DNA of 64,000 nt from positions 121,911,001 through 121,975,000 of the forward strand of contig CM075673.1 of NCBI GenBank assembly GCA_037962975.1. Direction: 5' to 3'. The translations under genes were made by a program, and so were the position numbers. The DNA comes from Clitoria ternatea. Taxonomy: Eukaryota > Streptophyta > Magnoliopsida > Fabales > Fabaceae. The notes beneath the pieces were generated by a model. It had not been told where the DNA came from and searched no databases. It worked only from the letters and a program-made list of their open reading frames with translations. Shown piece by piece: positions 34,660 to 43,845 of this stretch. Each line of letters starts with the position of its first letter. The first letter of the stretch is position 1.

Positions 34660-36199
34660 TGTTGTTCAAGTGGCCTCAACACTCAAGAGGGGGATGAATT
34701 GAGTGTTTAAAACTTTTCTTTAGAATGCCTTTGAAATTGATTCATTTTTCACAAAATATGCTTGTATACAAAAGATAGCAAGTGTAGTGCAAGAATCAAT
34801 GTAAAACAATGTGCAAATATCACTTAGGCAATATGTCAAACACTTGGTGTGCAACACTTTAACTTAGCCTAATTACTCAAGTTCAAGCAATAGTATCACA
34901 ATCAAATTAATATACCAACCAAATGTAATAAGTAAATGCAAGAAAGTAAGAAAGAGAAGCTTGCAAACCAATTTAACGAGTTCCACAAACCCGATGTATG
35001 TCTCGCCTTCAAGCAATCCACTTGAAGGATTTCCACTATTGAAGTTTAGAGATACAAGCTATGAGCAATTGCAGCTTCCTAGTGTCCCACACTCAAGAAC
35101 TCAATCCTCACTAGCACAAGGGCAACCCACCCAATCTCTCAAACTCTCAATACCCAAAGGTTGAACCCCAACCTTTGTGACCACTTAACCTAGAGTGAAA
35201 AACCTTGGTGTTTTGGTGTTTGGTTTTATAATCAATTGACTCTCTTAATAGAGTAGATAAGCAAATGAAAGGCTCTAACAATGATAACTCTCAACAAGAG
35301 AGGATTTACAAATATAAGTTCTAAGTTTTAGAAATTGAAATTAAACAAGAAATAGAACTCACAAGACTCAAGATTTGATTTCTCTTTAATGATATTGGAT
35401 TGCATGAGTAGCTTGAATGAGTCTTCCATTTATAGGCCTTAGAGAGGTGCCCTAGAGTCTTCATAGTCGTTGCACAGTGTGGGCATCGGATTAAATTGGA
35501 GAAGTGAGCTAGTTTCCCACTTAAAAACGCTTTTCGCCAAAATCTGGCACTATCGTAATCGATTACGCCTCGAGCTGTAATCGATTACATTTCGAATTCT
35601 TTAGTGAAATTCGTCTTGTAATCGATTGTGATATCCCATGTAATCGATTAGCTAAGAGACAGAACCTTGCTAATCGATTGTTCATACATTGTAATCGATT
35701 GTGAGTGGTACCTGATGAATTTAATTCTATTACGTAGCAAGGTAATCGATTGTGACTTGGTTGCAATCGATTATGGGACAAATAGAAACTCTGTAATCGA
35801 TTATTTTTTATCTTGCAATCGATTAGTAACACCACAGAACATTGGTAATCGATTGTGGCTACCTTGTAGTCGATTAGAAGATGCACCTGATACTTTTTAT
35901 TCATTTTCTCAGCTTGGTAATCAATTAGATTATTTGGGGTAGTCGATTAGCTAACAAACAGAACCCCAATAATCGATTAGCTTCGATGAGGTAATCGATT
36001 AGGTGTTGGACAGAAGCTCTGTAATCGACTAGATAAGACCCTGTAATCGATTAGGCTACGTGTTTTTGCAGATCTGATGCTTTCTTCTCTATTTTCATCC
36101 TTGTAGTTTATACTTTTATGAACACTTAAACTCTTTGTCATGATTCTTCAATTACTTTTGTCATTATCAAAATTATACAACCTGAAACACATTCAAACA
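34660..36199 (-). repeat. Copia 5' LTR
   Basis: 1540 bp, TGTTGTTCAAGTGGCC to ATTCAAACA, matching 17563-19105 with a few percent divergence. Confidence 0.92.
35557..36055. repeat. AATCGATT palindrome array, copia 5' LTR (better preserved copy)
   Basis: About fifteen perfect octamers over 500 bp, starting near 35557, 35579, 35620, 35642, 35671, 35694, 35745, 35766, 35796, 35818, 35848, 35972, 35994 and 36045. One-base variants occur at 35868, 35919, 35941 and 36022. Spacing is irregular, mostly 20-50 bp, and the sequence between octamers is not repeated. This is an array of a short motif, not a tandem repeat. Confidence 0.9.
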
Positions 36200-36206
36200 T
36201 AACCAC

Positions 36207-37438
36207 CACAAATTGGTCAAGATACACATGAAATATATGATTCATGTAATCCATGAATATCGCAGGTGCATTTGTCACACCAAAAGGCATCACTACATAC
36301 TCATAGTGCCCATATTGAGTTCGGAAGGCAGTTTTAGGAATATCTCCAGTCTTCACCCAAATTTGGTGATATCCGGAATGCAAGTCGATCTTTGAGAATA
36401 CAATGGCATCCTTCAATTGATCCAAAAGATCATCAATGCGAGGTAAGGGATATCGGTACTGAATGGTCAACTTGTTAAGTTGTCAATAGTCCACACATAA
36501 CCTCATACTTCTATCTTTCTTTTTCACAAGCAAAACAGGCGCACCCCGAGGAGATACACTTGGGTGAATAAATTCTCACTCTAACAATTCTTGAACTTGT
36601 CTCTTCAACTCAGTTAATTCTATAGGAGACATCCGATATGGCGCTCGGGAAACAGGTTTTGCCCACGGAACAAGATCAATAGAAAACTCTACTTCTCGTG
36701 GAGGAGGTAAACCAAGTACCTCATCAAGAAATACATCCAGAAATTCGACACTATGGGAATATTTAAGGGATCGGGACCATTTGTCCCATCGGTAAGAGAT
36801 AATAGTATGCTAAGTTGAGTTATACCTTGCACATCGAATTTCCCCTTATCTGAGGAAGGGAAAATGATAGTCCGTTGTTGACAGTCAACCAAGACTTTAT
36901 TGGCAGAGAGCCAATCCATACCCAGAATGATCTCCAAGCCCTTCATAGGTAGGCAAATGAAAGAAGTAACAAACTTTCTTCCATCTAGGAGCATATCAAC
37001 ATTATTATATCAGTTAACTAATCTGAGACAAGCACCGGTTGGGGTAGTAACCACAAAGGCATTTTTCATGAGGCACACCGACAATCTCAATCGCCGTACA
37101 CAATCCTTGGATATAAAAGAATGGGTCGCACCCGAATCATAAATGACATGCACAGAATTTCTGAGTATCTCACACTTACTTTCAACTAGGTTTTCAGCCT
37201 GAGCTGCTTCTTCACCAGTCACAGCAAATACTCTTCCAGCAGTTTGTTGATTAGCATCATGATTGTGACCATTTCGGCCACCATTGCCACTACCTTGGCC
37301 ATTCCCATTTCCACGACCATTGCCACCATTTTCATTGCCATTACCATTCCGACCACCACTTCGGCCGCCATTACCAGCTCCACGACCACGGCCTCTAAAA
37401 GCACTGTAGCCACCACGTCCGTGGCATTTAAAGGACAA
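36207..37438 (-). pseudogene. Tekay/Del gag end, protease and RT first half, broken
   Basis: 37438-37010 has a Gly/Asn/Arg-rich linker (GRNGNGNENGGNG) and the protease active site VIYDSGATHSFIS. 36994-36689 holds the protease end (ILGMDWLSANKVLVDC) and linker. RT then begins (PYRMSPIELTELK, about 36640) and continues with 36470-36207 (RYPLPRIDDLLDQL, FSKIDLHSGYHQIWVKTGDIPKTAFRT, VMPFGVTNAPAIFMDYMN, QFVVV). The copia insertion stops it just before FIDD. In-frame stops near 36585 and 36480 show it was decaying. Confidence 0.9.
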
Positions 37439-38333
37439 TCAGGACAAATATGTCCCGGTTGGTTGCATCGATATCACACCACAACTTCTTCATTCCCACA
37501 TTTACGAGATAAATGGTTTCCACCACATCGAAAGCAATGAAGTCCTTGGCCACCACCTCGGCCACTATTTGTACCATGCCTTCCACCACCTCGTCCGCCT
37601 CTAAAAGAAGAGGACCCATGTACAAATTGTCTATTGCTCTTAAAATTGCCCTTCTTCTTGAAGTTAGGGGATTGACCCTTCAGTCTTTGATCATGCCCAG
37701 CATAATTCTTGGGCACCACATTGTTTTCTTCAAAGATCCTACATTTGTTCACAAAAGTAGGAAAGCTCCTAATCTCTTGGTGACATATCACCTTCTTAAT
37801 CTCTTGGCGCAATCCGTTCTCAAATTTGACGCATTTCAAAGCTTCAGTACCTTCCTATTGGAAATGAGGGTAAAACACACACAGCTCTTCGAGTTTTGAG
37901 GCATATTCCTCTACCGACAGGCTTCCTTGTTTGAGCTCCATAAATTCAAGCTCTTTCTTGTTCTTATAGCTTTTAGGAAAATATTTCCTAAGGAACTCCA
38001 CCTTAAAGTTCTCCCAATCTAAAAGAGTGTGAGCAGTAATCATACGCCCACGAGTGAGAATCCACCAAGATTCAGCCTCATCTCAGACCATAAACACTAC
38101 ATATTTGACTTTCTACACTCCATACTAGAAAATATTCATTCTAAGTCACAGATCCAAACATAAGCGTCCTCCGGTTTATAGCCTCCATGAAATTCAGAAG
38201 GTTTCCGCTTGAGAAATCGGTCAACACCACGATTGGGCTAACCAGCTGGTTGTTGTTGTCATTCTAGGATATCGGCAAATCAATTGAAAGCTTCAGCCAT
38301 AGCGGCTGCGTCAATATTATGCCTATTCGCCAT
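37439..38333 (-). pseudogene. Tekay/Del gag, broken
   Basis: Starts at an ATG at 38333 (MANRHNIDAAAMAEAFN). Several stops follow (38280-38090), then better-preserved capsid sequence at 38043-37855 (WENFKVEFLRKYFPKSYKNKKELEFMELKQG) and the nucleocapsid part at 37839-37474 with the knuckle CFRCGGNHLSRKC. It is a standard chromovirus gag, not functional. Confidence 0.87.
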
Positions 38334-38640
38334 TAATTACTCTATACACACAACACAAACATAATCAGAAACCTTGTGTTTCTTTCCTCAATATATACCA
38401 ATCATTATCAACTATCATTAACACAAATATCATCATAATATATTCACAATTTAAAGGTAAATATAAGGAAGGAAATGCCTGGTCAGGCTTAATATCAAAC
38501 ACAATACAAAGTAGTGAGCAATTCAAGCTCCAATAATGTTTAACTATAACATAACATGTCAACATTAAGTGAGAATCACTCTTTAACAATATTTACTTCA
38601 TATAATTCATCAATAAGCAATCAATGCTCTGATACCAAGT
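38334..38640 (-). other. Tekay/Del leader with tRNA-iMet PBS
   Basis: A 300-bp untranslated leader. The PBS at 38637-38626 reads TGGTATCAGAGC on the minus strand, three bases from the 5' LTR end. No gene. Confidence 0.85.
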
Positions 38641-39391
38641 TGTAATACCCTGATTTCGAAAATAGGGGTAAATTTTTCGTGATTTAAAATAATTAAAAGT
38701 AGAAGAAATTCTATATATATAATGCCGAGTAATTACCCCAGATCATTCAGTAACCGATCTCATATATGAAGATATGAGAAAGGTATCAGACTACACCTCG
38801 AACGACCGGACTTGAGGCCGTCACAAGGGAAAAAGCGGAAGATGAAATTAAATTCAAGAGTGATTAGAATATCTACCAAAAAGAGGATGAAAGATGCCTC
38901 ATCGATTTGTTAAGAAATATAATTTAATAATAATAATAATATCATTCATACATTATCAAGGTCATTAATGAAAATTAGCCATACACATCCGGTCTAATTT
39001 TCCTACATGACCTTCAAAATCAACCTTTATCAAATTAATTTTAAAATAAGCATACACGTACTATGTGCTATACAAAATGAATACTTATATGCCGACCAAG
39101 GCTCACCCACATTCCTTTCATATTTACCTTCTTCAATACTCGACCTCCAAAAAGTAGGGTTTTACTTCATACCTACATCAAATTTAAAAATGGCAACAGG
39201 AAGGTGAGTAACATAATCCAAATGTACCAAAGTCATACATTGTAATGATATTTATACATATGTGCATTACATTCATTTTTCAAGAAAACATCATACGTTT
39301 TACACACATGATACATCATTCCATCTCAGTACATTACGTGTCCAAATAAGTATATTCACAAGGCAACATCATATATATAGTATATCCTTAA
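38641..39391 (-). repeat. Tekay/Del 5' LTR, truncated by the Ogre insertion
   Basis: Matches 12025-12776 (TGTAATACCCTGATTTCG against TGTAACACCCCGATTTTG). It stops at CCTTAA where the intact copy continues CATTCTCAGTAATC. The Ogre LTR begins at the next base. Confidence 0.9.
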
Positions 39392-39637
39392 TGTGAACAC
39401 CTATTTTTGTCCGGTGATATATATTAAAAAAAAAAAAAAAGAAAAAAAAGAAGAAAAAAAAAAAGAAGAGAGTTTTTTGTCCTAGAGTCCGGAGTCAATG
39501 TCGACTGCATTAACCGGGGTCCTAGCACAGTTTCATGACCGGTGTTACCTCATTAGTTCTAAGCTCGTACAGCCTCAGTGGAGTACGGTATTTTACACCT
39601 CAGTTCGAAGGGAATCCGAGGTTCTTCAAGGTTAAAA

Positions 39638-39733
39638 CTGATGTGTTAATCCGTACTTGAACTTCAAGACACACCGGAGGTACACCTGATGTGTTAATCC
39701 GTACTTGAACTTCAAGACACACCGGAGGTACAC
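39638..39733. repeat. 48-bp direct duplication in the Ogre LTR
   Basis: Two adjacent identical copies of a 48-bp unit beginning GATGTGTTAATCCG and ending GGAGGTACACCT. The same duplication is present in the second LTR (about 54929-55024), so it predates the tandem. Confidence 0.9.
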
Positions 39734-39955
39734 CTGCAGGAGATTCCCCAATGCTTAATATTTAACCGAGGTGAAGAGAAATGTCTATAGTTGACCAATG
39801 ATTTCAGACCCCGGTTATGACTTACCAGTTCTCGTTGGTGACGCGGTACAGTGCTTAGAACCCCGCCCAGTCCAGATTGCCACCCCGGATCATATTAAAA
39901 AAAATAATATTAAAATTGCATAGTGACCGTTGGAATAGTAACCCTTCCCCATCTC

Positions 39956-39963
39956 TATAAATA
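39956..39963 (+). promoter_or_regulatory. Candidate TATA box 1 of the Ogre LTR
   Basis: CTCTATAAATACCC in a locally GC-richer context; the same in LTR 2 at 55244-55251. It lies 66 bases before the mini-ORF ATG. Confidence 0.55.
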
Positions 39964-40028
39964 CCCAATCCCTCTTCATTTCCTATCACACCTCTCATTT
40001 CATCAATTCTCTTCATTTCTCTCAAGCA

Positions 40029-40163
40029 ATGACTGATAGATGCCGAAGCCAAGAGGAAAGAATAAGGGAGGGAAGACGATGTTTTGTGACTACCTTTTTA
40101 CTCCTTATAGTGTGGGTAGTAATTTATATTTATTGGATATTTTATATATTTCCATATATGTAA
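40029..40163 (+). CDS. 44-codon membrane-type mini-ORF in Ogre LTR 1 (hypothetical)
   Basis: A short ATG-initiated frame below the usual size cut-off. The first 17 residues are polar and charged (MTDRCRSQEERIREGRR). The rest is one long hydrophobic segment rich in Leu, Val, Ile, Tyr and Trp, ending PYM before TAA. That predicts a single C-terminal membrane anchor. It sits just downstream of TATA box 1 in an ACA/CT-rich leader-like context. Copy 2 at 55317-55451 differs by one substitution in codon 2 (Thr to Ala). It could be a real micropeptide, a translation-modulating upstream ORF, or chance; nothing matches from memory. Confidence 0.35.
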   Translation: MTDRCRSQEERIREGRRCFVTTFLLLIVWVVIYIYWIFYIFPYM

Positions 40164-40199
40164 TAAATAATTTATGTTTCCATTTGTACCTTTAAATAA

Positions 40200-40470
40200 A
40201 AGGCCAAAAAAAAAAAATAAATAGGCAAAAAAAAAATCAGAAAAAAAAAATCAGAAAAAAAAAATCAAAAAAAAAACGAAAATAAAAAAAAAATAATAAA
40301 AAGGGCCAAAAAAAAAGAGAAAAAAAAGGGCCCAAACAAAAAAAAAGAAACAAAATAAAAAAAAAAAGAAGAAAAAAGCCCAAAAAAAAAGAGAGATATG
40401 GGCCCAAAAAAAAAAGGTCCAAAAAAAAAAAGTTAAAAAAAAAAACGAAAATTTTTAAAAAAAAAAAGAA
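40200..40470 (+). repeat. A-rich low-complexity block with GGGCC islands
   Basis: Runs of A interrupted by GGGCC(C), CAGA and GAGA. Lengths of A runs vary between the two LTR copies (compare 55492-55770). No coding potential. Confidence 0.9.
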
Positions 40471-40622
40471 AAAATCAGAAAAGAAGTGACGGTGGTTTTA
40501 GTGGTGGGCCCCGGTTTGGTTGGATAATTGGAGAAAATTGGGGAAATTGATATGGAATTTGGACAAATTGGAAAAGTAGGAAAGTGATGTCTTTTAGGGA
40601 GGATCCAATGCCAATTTTCTTC

Positions 40623-40630
40623 TATAAATA
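40623..40630 (+). promoter_or_regulatory. Candidate TATA box 2 of the Ogre LTR
   Basis: TTCTATAAATAGAAG followed by a purine-rich GGAGGAAGAGGAG leader; the LTR 2 copy is at 55907-55914. Of the two TATA boxes this one is followed by no short ATG frame nearby and precedes the T-rich block. Confidence 0.55.
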
Positions 40631-40939
40631 GAAGGTGATATTGAGGCATTTTGGAGGAAGAGGAGAAAAAAGAGGGGAAAGAGTGTTAAATTTTTGTGAG
40701 AATTTTTAGAAGTTTGAGTTTTCAAAAATTACTTTGTGTAATCCTAGTTAGGAAAATGAGTGCACAACTCTTGTTTGTCTTAGTATGTGAGTTTTTGTGA
40801 GCTAAAATACTGTCCAAGTGTTGTAACCGGTATCCAAATACCTTCAAATCAAGTCCAAACAAAGCCAAAAGCAAAGGAAATCTACACAAAATTGATTTCC
40901 CGACTTCCGTTCTAGTTTTTCTGTAATTGATCTTGTACC

Positions 40940-42130
40940 AAGGTATTTTTTATTAATACAAAGTTGTTTATTTATATTTATTTATTCGTCTTATTTAATT
41001 GTTATTTATTTTTCTGCACTTTTATTTTTCTTTATTTATATTCAAGCACTTTATTTTCCTGCACTTTATTTTTCTGCAGTTATTTATCTGTTTATTTATT
41101 TTTATGCATCTCCATCTTTATTTATTTATTTGTACCTTTATTTTTCCTTATTTATTTATTTATTTATTTATTTACACTTTTATTCCTCTTTATTTACTTT
41201 TCTGCACTTTTATTATTGTTAATTTATTTTTCTGTACTTTATTTATCCGCACTTTATATTTCTGCAATTATTAGTTCATTTTTTTTATTTTTTACATTTT
41301 TATCTTTATTTATTTATTTTTATGCCCTTTTATTTTATTTATTTACTTTCCCGTCTCTTTATTTTTGTTATTTACTTTTCTGCCCATTTATTTTCATGTA
41401 TTTACTTTTCTGCCCTTTTATTTTTGTTATTTATATTTCTACCCCTTTATTTTTATATATTTACTTTTCTGCCTCTTTATTTTTGTTATTTACATTTCTG
41501 CCCATATACTTACTTTTTAGCCCTTTTATTTTGGTTATTTACATTTCTGCCCCTTTATTTTTGTTATTTACATTTCTGTCCCTTTATTTTTGTTATTTAC
41601 ATTTCTGCCCCTTTATTTCCATATATTTACTTTTTAGCCCCTTTATTTTGGTTATTTACATTTCTGCCCCTTTATTTTTGTTATTTACATTTCTGCCCCT
41701 TTATTTCTATGTATTTATTTTTTAGCTCCTTTATTTTGGTTATTTACATTTCTGCATCTTTATTTTTGTTATTTACATCTCTGTCCCTTTATTTTCATGT
41801 ATTTGCTTTCCTGTCCTTTTATTTTTGTTGCTTTATTTTTGTTATTTACTTTTCTGCTCCTTTATTTTTTTTATTATTTATTTTTCTGCCCCTTTATTTA
41901 TGTATTTATTTTTTCTGCTCTTTTATTTTTATGTATTTATTGTTATGTCTATTTATTTTTATTTTTATTTTTTTGAACTTTTTATTTATTTTTTTTCTAC
42001 CTTTATTTTTTTATTTTATTATTATTATTTATTCTCTATACTTTTTATTTTTAGTTATTTATCTTTTTGCTTTTATCTTTCTACACTTTCTATTTATTTA
42101 TTTACGTTTGACCATTTTAATAGTTTATAA
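40940..42130 (+). repeat. T-rich degenerate tandem repeat in the Ogre LTR
   Basis: Units of about 30-36 bp based on TTTATTTTTGTTATTTACATTTCTGCCCC, grading into TTTA repeats at both ends. No stop codons arise in two plus frames, which creates open frames of 253 and 284 codons made almost wholly of Phe, Tyr, Leu, Ile, Cys and Ser. These are not genes. Confidence 0.9.
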
Positions 42131-43036
42131 ATATGTTATATATATACATAATTATCCATTTTTATTATGGTCATGATTTCCTATTATTTTCTCTTAGTAA
42201 CCTTTTAATAATTAAGAAGAAATTATTTTCATAAAAAAATAAAAAAAATCAAGACTAATAAATAGTGTGTTATTTATTCATTCATTTTTCTCTTAAATTT
42301 AAGATGAGATTAATTTAGATGAGACATCTTATTAATCTTATTTTCTTAAAAGATAATTAAATAATATTCCGTGTCAATTTTAATTAATTAAGTGTATTAT
42401 ATTTCTTTATCTTCATGTTGATGTGTTTAATTTTATTTTATTTTTTCTCTTATCTTTATTTATTTATTTATTTATTTGTTTTGAACTTTATATTTCTCAA
42501 TAAAAATCAATTTTTTTTACTAGAAAATAAGTAAGACAAGACGTCTTATTGTTTTTTTATCTTTTTATTTTTATGGTCTTTTAATCATTTGTTTATTTAT
42601 TTTCTGAGAACTAAAAAACAACAAACTTAGGAGATGTATTTTTTTACTATCTTTGTTTTATTCATATTTATATATTTTTTTTATTGTGTATATTATTTAT
42701 GATTGTTTTATGAAGGATGAAATATTTGATAATCATTTTTTAAATTATGCATGATCAATTTGGGTAACCGTTTTTTACGGACAGTGTGGGGTGCTAATAC
42801 CTTCCCCTCCTGTAATTCGACTCCCGGACTAAACAGAATCTCATTTTTTTTTTTTAAAAAAAAACCAGTGCTATTTAAAGGTTTTCCTAATATTTTCCTT
42901 AATAAATATTGGTGGCGACTCCTTGAACCCTTTATTTTTTAGGCTTCTCAAGAGCCTCACTTCAATGCCGTTTCAATTTTCTTTTATTTGTCTTTAACCA
43001 GTCCGCGTCGTGCGCCGGGACCCCGGTCGCGACAGA

Positions 43037-43055
43037 TGGCGACTCCGCTGGGGAC
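43037..43055 (+). other. Ogre primer-binding site, copy 1
   Basis: TGGCGACTCCGCTGGGGAC lies two bases after the LTR end. Published Ogre elements use a tRNA-Arg primer, and this sequence fits that type. A ten-base copy, TGGCGACTCC, also lies inside the LTR at 42913-42922. Confidence 0.8.
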
Positions 43056-43845
43056 ATTTTGAGAGTCAAGCCCGTTAAATTGATCTTGTGTATTTTGTTG
43101 ATTGTTAATTATTTCATCCTTTATATTTATTTGTTATGTTATTCTTGTTATTTATCTAGTCTTTCGTTAATTTTAGATTTTATACTTTTTTTTTTACTTC
43201 TTTATTGCCTTAATTTAGAACCTTAGGGTAGAAGACATGTGATATTTATTTTGCTTTATGTTTGTTCATTGTGAAGAATGGGTAAAAATCCAGGTATGAA
43301 TGCCCCACACACTTCACATTCACCATAATGCACACACTATTAGAAGGGACCCTATTCCCGGGCCCCGCAAAAGACATAGGCTAGGGGAGATTATTAGCGG
43401 TGTCATTTAGGACGAGACGTCCTACCATGATTCGCGTGAAAATCTCAGCCGGGGTGTTATCTTAGTTATGATGTCCGCACTAAGTAGGATTCCCTACTTT
43501 TTGCATAAGACTCATAGCTAAAGATCAGAGCTCCGGTGACCTTCTTAGAACCAATTAGAACAATTACCTTTTGAAGAAACACGATTAAATAGCCTTAGAG
43601 CCAATTAGGTGGTTACCTTGTCTAAGACACAATTGGGCAAACATTCCTTTTATCTTTTATTCATTTGCACAAAGTTTTTTTTTAAAAAAAAAAATCATCA
43701 AAAATGTATATTTTCTATACTCAAGTCATGATAAATACTATCACTCTTATGTGAGGATATTTATCAAACTGTTTTCTTTGTTAATCTGATTCATTTATTT
43801 CTTTTGTTAAAGGTGAAATTTAAACATCGGTAAGTATCACTAAAA
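43056..43845 (+). other. Ogre 5' untranslated region, copy 1
   Basis: A 790-bp leader with mixed composition (GC-richer at 43340-43620) and no long frame. It contains splice-like signals: CAG/GTATGA at 43293/43294, TTTGTTAAAG/G ending at 43812, and a consensus donor GTAAGTATC at 43830, 16 bases before the ORF1 ATG. Confidence 0.6.

Larger units (their letters stand above)
17563..36201 (-). mobile_element. Sirevirus-like Ty1-copia element, interrupted by a chromovirus
   Basis: A minus-strand copia element with 1.54-kb LTRs (17563-19105 and 34660-36199), tRNA-iMet PBS, gag, protease, integrase, RT, RNase H, then a long spacer, an env-like 3' ORF and several PPT-like tracts. The pol order INT-RT-RH places it in Ty1-copia. 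The extra 3' ORF and repeated PPT-like motifs are features described for Sireviruses. It inserted in the Tekay RT gene: ACCAC precedes the left LTR (17558-17562) and ACCAC occurs at 36202-36206, after two extra bases TA. A chromovirus occupies 20415-29071 within its env-like ORF. Confidence 0.87.
12025..39391 (-). mobile_element. Tekay/Del chromovirus (Ty3-gypsy), full-length but interrupted
   Basis: A minus-strand LTR retrotransposon. Reading from right to left: 5' LTR from 39391 down to 38641 (cut by the Ogre insertion), tRNA-iMet PBS, gag, protease, first half of RT, then an 18.6-kb copia insertion (17563-36201), then second half of RT, RNase H, integrase, chromodomain, PPT and 3' LTR (15179 to 12025). 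All coding parts have stops or frameshifts. The two LTRs differ at roughly 3-4% of sites by eye, so it is clearly older than the Ogre tandem. The right part of its 5' LTR is outside the window. Confidence 0.9.
39392..43034 (+). repeat. Ogre LTR 1 (5' LTR)
   Basis: 3643 bp, TGTGAACACC to GTCGCGACA. In order: an A-rich tract (39424-39468), a 48-bp direct duplication (39638-39733), TATA box 1 (39956-39963), a mini-ORF (40029-40163), an A-rich block with GGGCC islands (40200-40470), TATA box 2 (40623-40630), a T-rich block of about 30-bp degenerate units (40940-42130), AT-rich DNA, then a GC-richer end. Compared with 54682-58316 I count about eight substitutions plus homopolymer-length changes. 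The long Phe/Tyr/Leu-only frames at 40964-42176 are products of the T-rich repeat. Confidence 0.92.

Noticed and set aside
37244..37899. Ala/Thr/Ile-rich plus-strand frames of 98 and 128 codons
   Set aside because: Antisense of the Gly/Asn-rich and zinc-knuckle part of Tekay gag.
40964..42176. Plus-strand open frames of 253 and 284 codons (repeated at 56248-57460) resembling multi-pass membrane proteins
   Set aside because: Composition is almost only Phe, Tyr, Leu, Ile, Cys and Ser, produced by a T-rich tandem repeat without stops. Two overlapping frames show the same property.
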